From: Miltoncostaea sp963771025
Lineage (GTDB): Bacteria > Actinomycetota > Thermoleophilia > Miltoncostaeales > Miltoncostaeaceae
Reading direction: 5' to 3'
NCBI GenBank assembly: GCA_963771025.1
Contig: CAVYRL010000001.1
Location: 496,001 to 560,000 of the forward strand
DNA length: 64,000 nucleotides
The notes under the pieces are model-generated. The model ran no database searches. It was not told the origin of the DNA and saw nothing but the letters and a program-made list of their open reading frames with translations. Below, in pieces: positions 1-7,296 of the stretch (positions are counted from its first letter, which is position 1; the number at the start of each line of letters is the position of its first letter). The position numbers and the translations under genes were made by a program.

Positions 1-145
1 CCCCACCGGCGGGCGAGAACCCCTCCGGGGGCATTTCGGTTTACTGCCGTCCGCCGTACTTGTGAGCGCCGTTGCGGGGAATCTCAGCTTCGGCTCCGTT
101 GTGCCGACTCTTAGTGCAGTGGTGAGTCAGGGAAATCGTCCAACC

Positions 146-2182
146 ATGGAGCCGGCCGTCCGCGAGGACGTCACGGAGGCGCTCCGGGCCTCGGAGCAGC
201 GATTCGAGCTGGCCTTCAACGACGGTCAGACCGGCATGGCGCTCGTGGCCCTCGATGGCGCCTGGCTGAGGGTCAATCCGGCCCTCTGCCGAATCGTGGG
301 CTACTCGGAGCAGGATCTCCTCCGCAGGACCGTCCAGGACATCACGCACCCCGACGACCGGGACACGGACCTCGACCACATGGCCGAGATGATCCGGGGC
401 GAACGCGCGCGCCACGAGATGGAGAAGCGCTACCTCAGAGGTGACGGCGGCCTCGCGTGGGTGCGGCTCTCCGTGTCGATGGCCACCGACGCCGCGGGTG
501 CGCCGGCCTACTTCGTCTGCCAGGTGCAGGACATCACCGAGCACCGCCGCCAGGAGAGGCGGCTACGCGATTCCGCCCGTGAGCACGCCGCCCTTCATCG
601 CGTCTCCGAGGCTGTGGCCCACGACGTCGGCGAGGAGGCCCTGTGGGGCCTCGTCGCTCGTGAGGCCGCCGGGCTGTTCTCGGTCGAGACCGCCATCGTC
701 GTGCGTTTCGTCGGGAGCCATGGCGTCGTCGTCGGCGTCCATGGCGAGCATTTCGGCATCGGCGCGCGCCTCCCGACCACCGGCCCGGGAGCCCTGGCCC
801 AGGTCGCGCGTAGCCACGCCGGCGCGCGCATCGACGCATACGAGGCCCTCGGCGCCGGGTCGCGCCTGCGCGAGCAGGCCATGGAGCGCGGGCTGGTCGC
901 CAGCGTCGCCGCGCCCGTGATGGTGGGAACCGAGCCGTGGGGCGCCCTTCTTGTGTCGACGGCCGACCGCTCAGGGTTCGCCGGCGATGCCGCGGGCCGC
1001 CTGGCCCGTTTCGCAGAGCTCGTCGCGCTCGGCATCGCCAACGCCCAGGCGCGGGCCGAGCTGCTCAGCCGCGCGATGACCGATCCGCTGACCGGGCTGG
1101 CCAACCACCGCGCCTTCCACGAGCGGCTGGCCGTCGAGGTGGAGCGGGCGGACCGCCACGGACGTCACCTTGCCGTCGCCGTGATGGACCTCGACCGCTT
1201 CAAGGCGGTCAACGACACGTACGGGCATCCGGTCGGCGACCGCGTGCTGCGGGAGCTCGCGGACCGTCTGAGGGTGCTGACCCGGCCCGAGGACGAATTC
1301 GCGCGGGTGGGCGGTGAGGAGTTCGCGCTGATCCTGCCCGAGAGCGATCCGAAGGCGGCGTCGCTGATCCTCGAGCGCATGCGCTGCGCCGTGGCGGACG
1401 CGCCCTTCGCCGAGGTGCGGGGGCGCATCACGATCTCGATCGGCGTCGCTCACCTGAGCGACGCCGGTGGCCCAAACGAGCTCTACCAGCAGGCCGACGA
1501 GGCGCTGTACCTGGCCAAGGACGAGGGACGCGACCGCGTATCGGCCTGGGTGCCCGGCCTCGCCTCGTCGCCCACCACCGCCGCCCACGACCCGGACGAG
1601 CGCCAGCGCACCGTCGAGGGCATCCTCGCCCTGGCGCGCGCGGTCGACGCCCGCGATCCCGCCATGCGTCGTCACTCCGGCCGCGTCGCCGACCTCGCCG
1701 TGCGACTCGCCACGGTCCTCGGCTGGCGCATCGAGGAGTGCGCCCTGCTGCGCGACGCGGGGCTGGTGCACGACGTCGGCAAGATCGGCGTCCCCGACTC
1801 GATCCTGCTCAAGGCCGGTCGGCTGACCCCCGAGGAGCACGAGCAGATCACGCTGCACGCGGCGCTCGGTGCCCAGATCGCGCGCGACGTCCTCACCTAT
1901 GACCAGGTCGGCTGGGTGAAGAGCCACCACGAGCGCTGGGACGGGGCGGGCTACCCCGATCGGCTCGCGGCCGAGCAGATCCCCCCGGGGGCCCGCATCC
2001 TCGCCGTCGCCGACGCGTTCGACCACATGACGGCGACGCGCACGTACTCCAAGACCCGCTCGGTGGACGCCGCGGTGGCCGAGTGCCGCAGGCTCGCCGG
2101 CACCCAGTTCGCGCCCGAGGTCGTGGAGGCGCTCGAGCGGCTGTGCGCCGTCGGCGCGCTGACGCGCTCCGACACGCCCTGA
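146..2182 (+). CDS. PAS-GAF-GGDEF-HD-GYP cyclic-di-GMP protein
   Basis: Predicted enzyme that both makes and breaks cyclic-di-GMP. Read from the ATG at 146 it has 678 residues: a PAS domain (about 10-140), a GAF domain (about 148-308), a GGDEF cyclase domain (about 309-465) and an HD-GYP phosphodiesterase domain (about 490-660). The cyclase site is GGEEF at about 389-393, and RPED lies exactly five residues before it, matching the RxxD product-inhibition site. The hydrolase half keeps HDVGK (about 542) and DGAGYP (about 600). Both halves therefore look active. No membrane segment is seen, so it is probably cytosolic and senses through PAS/GAF. In-frame GTG codons at 62 and 122 are other possible starts; no strong ribosome site decides. 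It converges on the deacetylase downstream. Confidence 0.9.
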   Translation: MEPAVREDVTEALRASEQRFELAFNDGQTGMALVALDGAWLRVNPALCRIVGYSEQDLLRRTVQDITHPDDRDTDLDHMAEMIRGERARHEMEKRYLRGDGGLAWVRLSVSMATDAAGAPAYFVCQVQDITEHRRQERRLRDSAREHAALHRVSEAVAHDVGEEALWGLVAREAAGLFSVETAIVVRFVGSHGVVVGVHGEHFGIGARLPTTGPGALAQVARSHAGARIDAYEALGAGSRLREQAMERGLVASVAAPVMVGTEPWGALLVSTADRSGFAGDAAGRLARFAELVALGIANAQARAELLSRAMTDPLTGLANHRAFHERLAVEVERADRHGRHLAVAVMDLDRFKAVNDTYGHPVGDRVLRELADRLRVLTRPEDEFARVGGEEFALILPESDPKAASLILERMRCAVADAPFAEVRGRITISIGVAHLSDAGGPNELYQQADEALYLAKDEGRDRVSAWVPGLASSPTTAAHDPDERQRTVEGILALARAVDARDPAMRRHSGRVADLAVRLATVLGWRIEECALLRDAGLVHDVGKIGVPDSILLKAGRLTPEEHEQITLHAALGAQIARDVLTYDQVGWVKSHHERWDGAGYPDRLAAEQIPPGARILAVADAFDHMTATRTYSKTRSVDAAVAECRRLAGTQFAPEVVEALERLCAVGALTRSDTP

Positions 2183-2198
2183 ACCCCGCGGGGGCGCG

Positions 2199-3080
2199 TC
2201 AGCCGGCCGGGGGCACCTGGTCGGCGCTGGGGTCGACCGTGCGCGTCGGCGCCTCGTCGAGGGCGGGCGGGTCCTGCTCGAGCAGCTCGCTCACCGTCAC
2301 CGGCTTCAGGCCGCGCTTTCGCAGCCCCTTTTGGATCAACGGGATCGCCTTCACCGTCTGATTGCGTAGGCCTCCGCCGTCGTGCAGCAGGATGATCGAC
2401 CCGGGACGCACGCCGGCGAGCACCCGGCGGCTGATCTCGGCCGCGGAGATGTCGGACACCCAGTCGTCGCCGTCGACGTCCCACAGCACCGGGACCATCC
2501 GCGCCGACGCGATCGCGCCGATCACGCGGTCGTCGATGGCCCCGTACGGCGGCCGGTAGAACGCCGGGTCCACACCGACGCCCTTGCGGATGGCGTCACG
2601 CGTGTCGAGCAGCTCCGAGCGGACCTGCGTCGTGGTGAGGGTGGTCAGGTCGGGGTGGTCCCAGGTGTGCACGCCGATCTCGTTGCCGTGCTTGACGATC
2701 GCCCGCAGCTCGTGCTCGTTGCCCGCGATCTGGCGCCCGATGACGAAGAACGTCGCGTGGAGCTTGAGCCGGTTGAGTTGCGCCAGCGTCTTCAGGGTCG
2801 TGGGCGCGGGGCCGTCGTCGAAGCTCAGCGCGACCAGGCTGGATGTGTCGTTGCCCCGGTACACCGGCTGCTTCACGAGCGCGATCTGGGCCATCGCGCG
2901 GCGTTGGGCCGCGGCCTTGGCCGCCGCCGGGTCCAGGCGCACCGCGGACGCGGCGCCATCCGCGGTGCCATCCGATCCGCCTCCCCCGCCCAGGTGGGCG
3001 ATCAGGGCGGCGATCACCGCGAGGAGCGCCAGCCCGATGAGCAGCCCCAGCCATGGAGCGGGACGCGGCAACCTATCCAT
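2199..3080 (-). CDS. membrane-anchored polysaccharide deacetylase (NodB, CE4 family)
   Basis: Metal-dependent deacetylase likely acting on cell-wall or extracellular N-acetylated glycans. Of 293 residues, about 10-30 form one hydrophobic anchor followed by a Gly/Ala-rich linker, placing the catalytic domain outside the cell. All five NodB motifs are present: SFDDGP (86-91, catalytic and metal Asp), HTWDHP (metal histidines), RPPYG, DVDGDDW and ILLHDGG. The tail after about residue 265 is Pro/Asp-rich and probably disordered. Start is ATG at 3080. The family includes chitin and peptidoglycan deacetylases; the substrate cannot be chosen from sequence. It is convergent with the cyclic-di-GMP gene, and only 16 bases separate the two stop codons. 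Confidence 0.9.
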   Translation of the reverse strand: MDRLPRPAPWLGLLIGLALLAVIAALIAHLGGGGGSDGTADGAASAVRLDPAAAKAAAQRRAMAQIALVKQPVYRGNDTSSLVALSFDDGPAPTTLKTLAQLNRLKLHATFFVIGRQIAGNEHELRAIVKHGNEIGVHTWDHPDLTTLTTTQVRSELLDTRDAIRKGVGVDPAFYRPPYGAIDDRVIGAIASARMVPVLWDVDGDDWVSDISAAEISRRVLAGVRPGSIILLHDGGGLRNQTVKAIPLIQKGLRKRGLKPVTVSELLEQDPPALDEAPTRTVDPSADQVPPAG

Positions 3081-3159
3081 CTGCGGCGGAGCTCCTCGGT
3101 GGCGACGACGGGCGCAAGGATCTCACTTCCACGTCTCCGAGCGTTTCCCCTCGTGTCGA

Positions 3160-3633
3160 TCAACCGGGCCGGCGGGGGACCACGATCGTCGCCGTGACCA
3201 CCTGCACCACCTCGTCGCGGTCGTTCTTCGTCTCGGTCACCATGCGCACCAGGCCCCGGTCCGGGCGCGAGCGCGAGGGACGCACCTCGAGGATCTCGGC
3301 CTCGATGCGGAGCACGTCGCCGGGCAGGGTCGGCCGCGGCCACTCGACCGCCGCCGCGGCCCCGACGAGGCCTCCGGCGATCGGGATCGACGCGACCTGC
3401 AGCCGCATGGTCACTCCCGCGGTGTGCCACCCGCTCGCCACCAGCTGCCCGAAGAGCGTGTCGGTCGCCGCCTCGTGATCCAGGTGGAAGGGCTGTGGAT
3501 CGAACTGGGCGGCGAACGCCCGGATCGCCGCCTCGTCGACGACGACCCGGGCGCCGTTCGCGAACCGCTGTCCGACGCTCAGGTCATCAAGGTAGAGGAG
3601 CGGGCTCCCGTGGTGCGGTGTCGTGCTCGGCAT
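3160..3633 (-). CDS. MaoC-like (R)-specific enoyl-CoA hydratase
   Basis: Single hot-dog-fold dehydratase of 157 residues, the usual length for MaoC/PhaJ-like proteins, which hydrate trans-2-enoyl-CoA to (R)-3-hydroxyacyl-CoA. The hydratase motif is visible as FDPQPFHLD (44-52) with the catalytic Asp45-x4-His50 pair, followed by a conserved GxxVASGWHT segment. The ATG at 3633 is preceded by an excellent ribosome site (GGAGGTGAT), so the start is firm. No fatty-acid or polyhydroxyalkanoate genes adjoin it. Transcription runs toward the deacetylase 79 bases on, possibly on one message. The exact acyl-CoA substrate is unknown. Confidence 0.85.
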   Translation of the reverse strand: MPSTTPHHGSPLLYLDDLSVGQRFANGARVVVDEAAIRAFAAQFDPQPFHLDHEAATDTLFGQLVASGWHTAGVTMRLQVASIPIAGGLVGAAAAVEWPRPTLPGDVLRIEAEILEVRPSRSRPDRGLVRMVTETKNDRDEVVQVVTATIVVPRRPG

Positions 3634-3884
3634 CGGTCATCACCTCCCGCTGGGAGCGTAGTGGCCGCGGGCGCGGCAGGAGGGCCGTCGGCGCCCCGGA
3701 CGCCACGACCAGGAAAACCTGCCGGTGACGCGGCAACCGTATGTCGTGGCCCTCCGTTCGCTCGTCCGACCGACCCCGGAGGCGACACCGGGGAACACAA
3801 ACCGCTGATGGAGCCTCGACACATGCGCCCGTACCGGACCGCCGGCGGGGGGCGAGGCCGCCGTCCTCGGGTCGATGATGCTGG

Positions 3885-3897
3885 TTGCGTGACGCAA
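3885..3897. promoter_or_regulatory. candidate HxlR operator O1
   Basis: Inverted repeat TTGCGT-G-ACGCAA with perfect 6-base arms, 24 bases before the hxlR-type start codon and overlapping its probable -35 region. The identical 13-mer recurs at 4456-4468 and with one change at 4424-4436, both before the nitroreductase. Being shared by regulator and neighbour suggests autoregulation. Binding is inferred. Confidence 0.6.
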
Positions 3898-3909
3898 GCC
3901 ACTGTGCGC

Positions 3910-3915
3910 TAGCCT
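3910..3915 (+). promoter_or_regulatory. -10 box of a leaderless hxlR-type transcript
   Basis: TAGCCT ends six bases before the ATG at 3922, and no Shine-Dalgarno precedes that ATG. The TTGCGT of operator O1 would serve as -35 with a long 19-base spacer. Confidence 0.4.
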
Positions 3916-3921
3916 CTCCCG

Positions 3922-4404
3922 ATGCTTCCGCGCGACTACGCCGGCCAGAACTGCTCGGTCGCCCGAACGCTGGAGGTGGTGGGCGAGAGGTGGACCCTGC
4001 TGGTGCTGCGCGACGCCATGATGGGCGTCACGCGGTTCGAGGTCTTCCTCCGCCGGATCGGTCTGGCGCCCAACATCCTCACCAAGCGCCTGCGGGCGCT
4101 GACCGAGGCCGGGATCCTGGATCGCCGCCTCTATCAGGAGCGCCCGGAGCGCCACGAGTACGTGCTCACGCAGGACGGCAAGCAGCTGTTCCCGGTGGTG
4201 ATGGGGCTGATGCGGTGGGGCGACGCCCACCTGTCGCCCGCGGGCGCGCCGGCGGTGGTCCGCCACGCGGACTGCGACGGGGAGATCGACGGACGCGCCG
4301 TGTGCACGCGCTGCGGCGAGGCCGTGGACGTCAACGACGTGACCTGGCACCACGGGCCGGGATCGAAGCAGCCGGTCGGCCCGAGGCCCACTCCTCCGCT
4401 CTGA
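3922..4404 (+). CDS. HxlR-family transcriptional regulator
   Basis: Winged-helix regulator of 160 residues. The N-terminal segment with NCSVARTLEVVGERWTLLVL is the family hallmark: a Cys near residue 11 followed by the helix-turn-helix, and a typical wing follows. The C-terminal 45 residues hold CDG and CTRCGEAVD, a short cysteine cluster resembling a zinc ribbon that is common in actinobacterial HxlR proteins. HxlR regulators often respond to electrophiles or redox state and control a neighbouring oxidoreductase. Here the nitroreductase follows on the same strand after 89 bases, and both genes share the TTGCGTGACGCAA repeat. The start appears leaderless. Confidence 0.88.
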   Translation: MLPRDYAGQNCSVARTLEVVGERWTLLVLRDAMMGVTRFEVFLRRIGLAPNILTKRLRALTEAGILDRRLYQERPERHEYVLTQDGKQLFPVVMGLMRWGDAHLSPAGAPAVVRHADCDGEIDGRAVCTRCGEAVDVNDVTWHHGPGSKQPVGPRPTPPL

Positions 4405-4423
4405 GAGGTCGTCGGGCCGATGC

Positions 4424-4452
4424 TTGCGTGACGCTAGTGTCCGGATTAGGGT
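4424..4452 (+). promoter_or_regulatory. nitroreductase promoter with overlapping operator O2
   Basis: The -35 TTGCGT (4424-4429) is separated by 17 bases from the -10 TAGGGT (4447-4452). The -35 is the left arm of a repeat copy (4424-4436, one mismatch in the right arm: ACGCTA), so a bound regulator would cover the -35. The predicted transcription start is near 4459, inside the next operator. Confidence 0.6.
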
Positions 4453-4455
4453 CGC

Positions 4456-4468
4456 TTGCGTGACGCAA
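4456..4468. promoter_or_regulatory. candidate HxlR operator O3
   Basis: Perfect second copy of TTGCGT-G-ACGCAA over the predicted transcription start of the nitroreductase. Centre-to-centre distance to O2 is 32 bases, about three helical turns, so two dimers would sit on the same DNA face. Confidence 0.6.
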
Positions 4469-4493
4469 CACGAACCCACCCGGAGGTGGTCCG

Positions 4494-5159
4494 ATGGAGG
4501 CACTCGAGGCCGTTCGACTCCGCCGCAGCGTGCGGCGGTACACCGACGCACCGGTGTCCGACGAGGATCTCGACGCGCTCCTGCGCCTCGCGCTGCAGGC
4601 CCCGACCGGGCACAACGCCCAGGCCTGGAGCCTGATCGTGGTGCGCGATGCCGAGCGCCGCGCCGCGTTGGCCGAGCTCGTGCTGAAGGGCGCGGCCATG
4701 TACTTCGCCGCCAACCGCCCGCCCGGTGACCGCTCTCCCGAGGAGCACGAGGCGTGGGCGTCGGAGTACGCGGACACCGCGCTCGGCAGCTACCGGGATG
4801 TCCCGGTCTGGATCGCCGGCCTCGTCGTGCCGCGGTTCTTCTTCCCGGACGACGAGATGAAGCAGCGCATCGAGACCTTCTCGGAGGACTCCTCCGTGTC
4901 GTTCGCGCTCGAGAATCTCTTCATCGCGGCACGGGCCTTGGGCCTCGGCACCACGCCGACGATCTTCCACTGGTTCGTCGAGGACGAGTACCGCGCGCTG
5001 CTCGGCATCCCGGACGCGCACCGCGTCCACTACCTCAGCCCGCTGGGCTATCCGCCCGAGTTCCCGGTCGGATTGCGCCCCGAGGCGGCCAAGGCGCGCC
5101 GTCCGTGGAGAACGCTGGTGCACGACGAGGAGTGGGGAAACCCGAGGAAGTCCGCATAG
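4494..5159 (+). CDS. nitroreductase-family FMN oxidoreductase
   Basis: FMN-dependent NAD(P)H oxidoreductase of 221 residues, typical length. The N-terminus has the family motif LRRSVRRYTDAPV (9-21), where the Arg/Ser residues contact the FMN phosphate. The middle shows QAPTGHNAQAW (FMN pocket) and the C-terminal half has ALGLGTT plus HYLSPLGYP. Substrates in this family include nitroaromatics, quinones and enones; none can be assigned. The ATG is preceded by GGAGGTGGT at good spacing. Its promoter carries two copies of the repeat also present before the HxlR regulator, so regulation by that protein is likely. No membrane segments, so cytosolic. Confidence 0.88.
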   Translation: MEALEAVRLRRSVRRYTDAPVSDEDLDALLRLALQAPTGHNAQAWSLIVVRDAERRAALAELVLKGAAMYFAANRPPGDRSPEEHEAWASEYADTALGSYRDVPVWIAGLVVPRFFFPDDEMKQRIETFSEDSSVSFALENLFIAARALGLGTTPTIFHWFVEDEYRALLGIPDAHRVHYLSPLGYPPEFPVGLRPEAAKARRPWRTLVHDEEWGNPRKSA

Positions 5160-5296
5160 CCGGCGCTTCTTGCGAGTGCGTGGAGGACGCGAGACACGGC
5201 GAGGAACGCCCATGCCGCCTGGTGCAGCCCTCACGTCGCCGCCCACGCGGGGCGGGGTGCGACCGACACGCTCATGCCTGGATAATTCCCCCGGGA

Positions 5297-5302
5297 TAGG
5301 AT
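5297..5302 (+). promoter_or_regulatory. -10 box of a leaderless modB transcript
   Basis: TAGGAT ends six bases before the ATG at 5309 and no ribosome site lies in between. The 149 bases before modB hold no other gene, and I could not recognise a molybdenum-cofactor riboswitch there. Confidence 0.4.
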
Positions 5303-5308
5303 CCGGGC

Positions 5309-6145
5309 ATGGCGGTTTTCCGATCGTTGTTCAACGTGCTGCTGGTCCTCTGCACCGCCGTGGTGCTGGCGTTTCTCGTGGTGCCGGTACTCGCGCTCTT
5401 CCTGCGCATCCCGCCCGGTGATCTGATCTCGCAGCTGGGCAACGGGGTGGTCACCGATGCCCTGATCGTGACCGCCAAGACCAACGCGATCGCTTTCGGG
5501 CTGACGCTTCTGGTCGGGACGCCGGCCGCCTACTTCCTCGCGACCCGGCGGTTCCCCGGTCGCAGCGTGCTGATCACGCTCATCGAGCTGCCCCTGGTGC
5601 TGCCGCCCGCGGTGGCGGGCATCGGGCTGCTCGCCGCGTTCGGCCGGCTCGGGTTGCTGGGGGGGACCTTCGACGCCTTCGGCATATCGATCGGGTTCAC
5701 CCAGACCGCGGTGGTGCTGGCGATCCTGTTCGTCGCCGGGCCGTTCTACGTCCGACAGGGGATCGCCTCGTTCGAGGCCCTCGATCCCAACCTGATGCTC
5801 GCCGGCCGCACGCTGGGGGCCGGGCCGGGGCGCACCTTCTGGCGCATCGCACTGCCGTTGGCATCCGGCGGCCTCGGCGCGGGCGCGGCTCTCTCGCTGG
5901 CCCGCGGCATCGGCGAGTTCGGCGCGACGATCATGTTCGCCGGGAGCCTCCAGGGCGTGACCCAGACGGTGACCCTCGCCATCTATCAGGAGCTCGACGT
6001 CGATTTCGACGTGGCGCTCGCGATCGGCGCCCTGCTGGTGGTGATCAGCGGCGCGGTCCTGCTGTCGATGAAGCTGGTGCTCGGCTGGAGGTCGTCGCGC
6101 CGCCTCGGGCGCGCCACCGCGACGCCCTACGGTCGCCTGCTCTGA
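5309..6145 (+). CDS. modB: ModB-like ABC transporter permease
   Basis: Inner-membrane permease of 278 residues, with five to six hydrophobic segments. The permease-ATPase coupling loop is clear: FEALDPNLMLAGRTLGAG then RIALPLASGG (about 153-195), the EAA---G pattern. The best family match is the molybdate/tungstate/sulfate group (ModB, WtpB, CysT). The ATPase gene follows within 16 bases. No periplasmic binding protein (ModA) is encoded beside it, which is unusual; one may be elsewhere. Molybdate is the most likely substrate, but sulfate or tungstate cannot be excluded. The start appears leaderless. Confidence 0.85.
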   Translation: MAVFRSLFNVLLVLCTAVVLAFLVVPVLALFLRIPPGDLISQLGNGVVTDALIVTAKTNAIAFGLTLLVGTPAAYFLATRRFPGRSVLITLIELPLVLPPAVAGIGLLAAFGRLGLLGGTFDAFGISIGFTQTAVVLAILFVAGPFYVRQGIASFEALDPNLMLAGRTLGAGPGRTFWRIALPLASGGLGAGAALSLARGIGEFGATIMFAGSLQGVTQTVTLAIYQELDVDFDVALAIGALLVVISGAVLLSMKLVLGWRSSRRLGRATATPYGRLL

Positions 6146-6161
6146 ACGGGGGAGGTCGGCG

Positions 6162-7217
6162 ACGGCCCTGACGCTCGACATCCGCGTCCCGCTGCGCCAA
6201 TTCACCCTGGCGCTCGCGCTGGCGGTGGAGGACGGCGAGACCGTCGCCCTGGTCGGCCCGTCCGGCGCGGGCAAGACCACCGTGCTGCGCGCGATCGCCG
6301 GAGCCACGCGGCCCGCGGCGGGGCGGGTCGCGGTGGGCGAGCGAGTGCTGTTCGACGCCGACCGTCGCGTCAACCTCCCGCCCGAGGCGCGGCGGGTGGG
6401 CTACGTGTTCCAGGAGTACGCCCTGTTCCCGCACATGACCGTGCGCGCCAACGTCGCCTTCGCCGGACGCGAGCGCGCGGGCGACCTGCTCGAGCGCTTC
6501 GGGGTGGCGCACCTCGCCGGCGCCTATCCCGGCGGCCTGTCGGGAGGCGAGCGCCAGCGCGTGGCGCTGGCGCGGGCGATCGCCAGCGATCCGGGCGTGC
6601 TGCTGCTGGACGAGCCGCTCTCCGCGCTCGACGCCCACACCCGCGACCGGGTGCGCGGTGAGCTGCGCGATCTGCTGCACGAGCTCGCGCTGCCCGCGCT
6701 GCTCGTGACCCACGACTTCGAGGACGCCGCCTCGCTGGCGGACCGGGTCGGGGTGATCGTGGCGGGCGGGATCCGGCAGATGAGCACCCCTGAGCGGCTG
6801 CTGGCCGAGCCCGAGGACGCGTTCGTGGCGAGCTTCGTCGGCACCAACCTGCTGCCTGGGGTCGCGCGGGCCATCGCCGGCGGCCTCAGCGAGGTCACGC
6901 TCGACCAGGGCGGCGTGATCCGGGCTTCCGCGGGGCCCGATGGCCCGGTCGGCGCCGTGGTCCATCCCTGGGATGTCCGGGTGGATGGGGCGCAGGGGGA
7001 CGACGGGTCGCTCAACGAGCTGCGCGCGCCGATCGCGTCGATCACGCCCGAGGGCAACCGCGTGCGGATCCGCGTCGGCCCGTTGATCGCCGAGTTGCCG
7101 GCGGCGGATGCCCGGCGCAGCGGGCTGGAGGCCGGCCAGGTGGTCGCGGCGCGGTTTGCGCCGGAGGCGACCCGCCTGGTTCCGCTCGCGGGAGCCACGG
7201 GTCTGAACCAGGTCTGA
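6162..7217 (+). CDS. modC: ModC-like molybdate ABC transporter ATPase
   Basis: ATPase partner of the permease just upstream. Numbered from 6162 (351 residues) it has Walker A GPSGAGKTT (32-40), Q-loop FQEYALFPH, signature LSGGERQR, Walker B LLLDEP, an H-loop LVTHDFED and a C-terminal TOBE/Mop-type domain that in ModC binds oxyanion. The start is odd. The first canonical start, GTG at 6225, would remove the first strand of the ATPase fold. The reading frame is open and family-like back to 6162 (ALTLDIRVPL), where an ACG sits six bases after GGAGG; CTG at 6168 is another choice. A non-standard start or a mutated ATG is inferred. Confidence 0.85.
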   Translation, partial: TALTLDIRVPLRQFTLALALAVEDGETVALVGPSGAGKTTVLRAIAGATRPAAGRVAVGERVLFDADRRVNLPPEARRVGYVFQEYALFPHMTVRANVAFAGRERAGDLLERFGVAHLAGAYPGGLSGGERQRVALARAIASDPGVLLLDEPLSALDAHTRDRVRGELRDLLHELALPALLVTHDFEDAASLADRVGVIVAGGIRQMSTPERLLAEPEDAFVASFVGTNLLPGVARAIAGGLSEVTLDQGGVIRASAGPDGPVGAVVHPWDVRVDGAQGDDGSLNELRAPIASITPEGNRVRIRVGPLIAELPAADARRSGLEAGQVVAARFAPEATRLVPLAGATGLNQV

Positions 7218-7296
7218 ACCGTCGGGAGTGCCCGCAGGGCTGTCGGCGCGCGTGCTCGCTGGCACACTGCATCCCGTTCCCGCACGGAGGGGCGTG

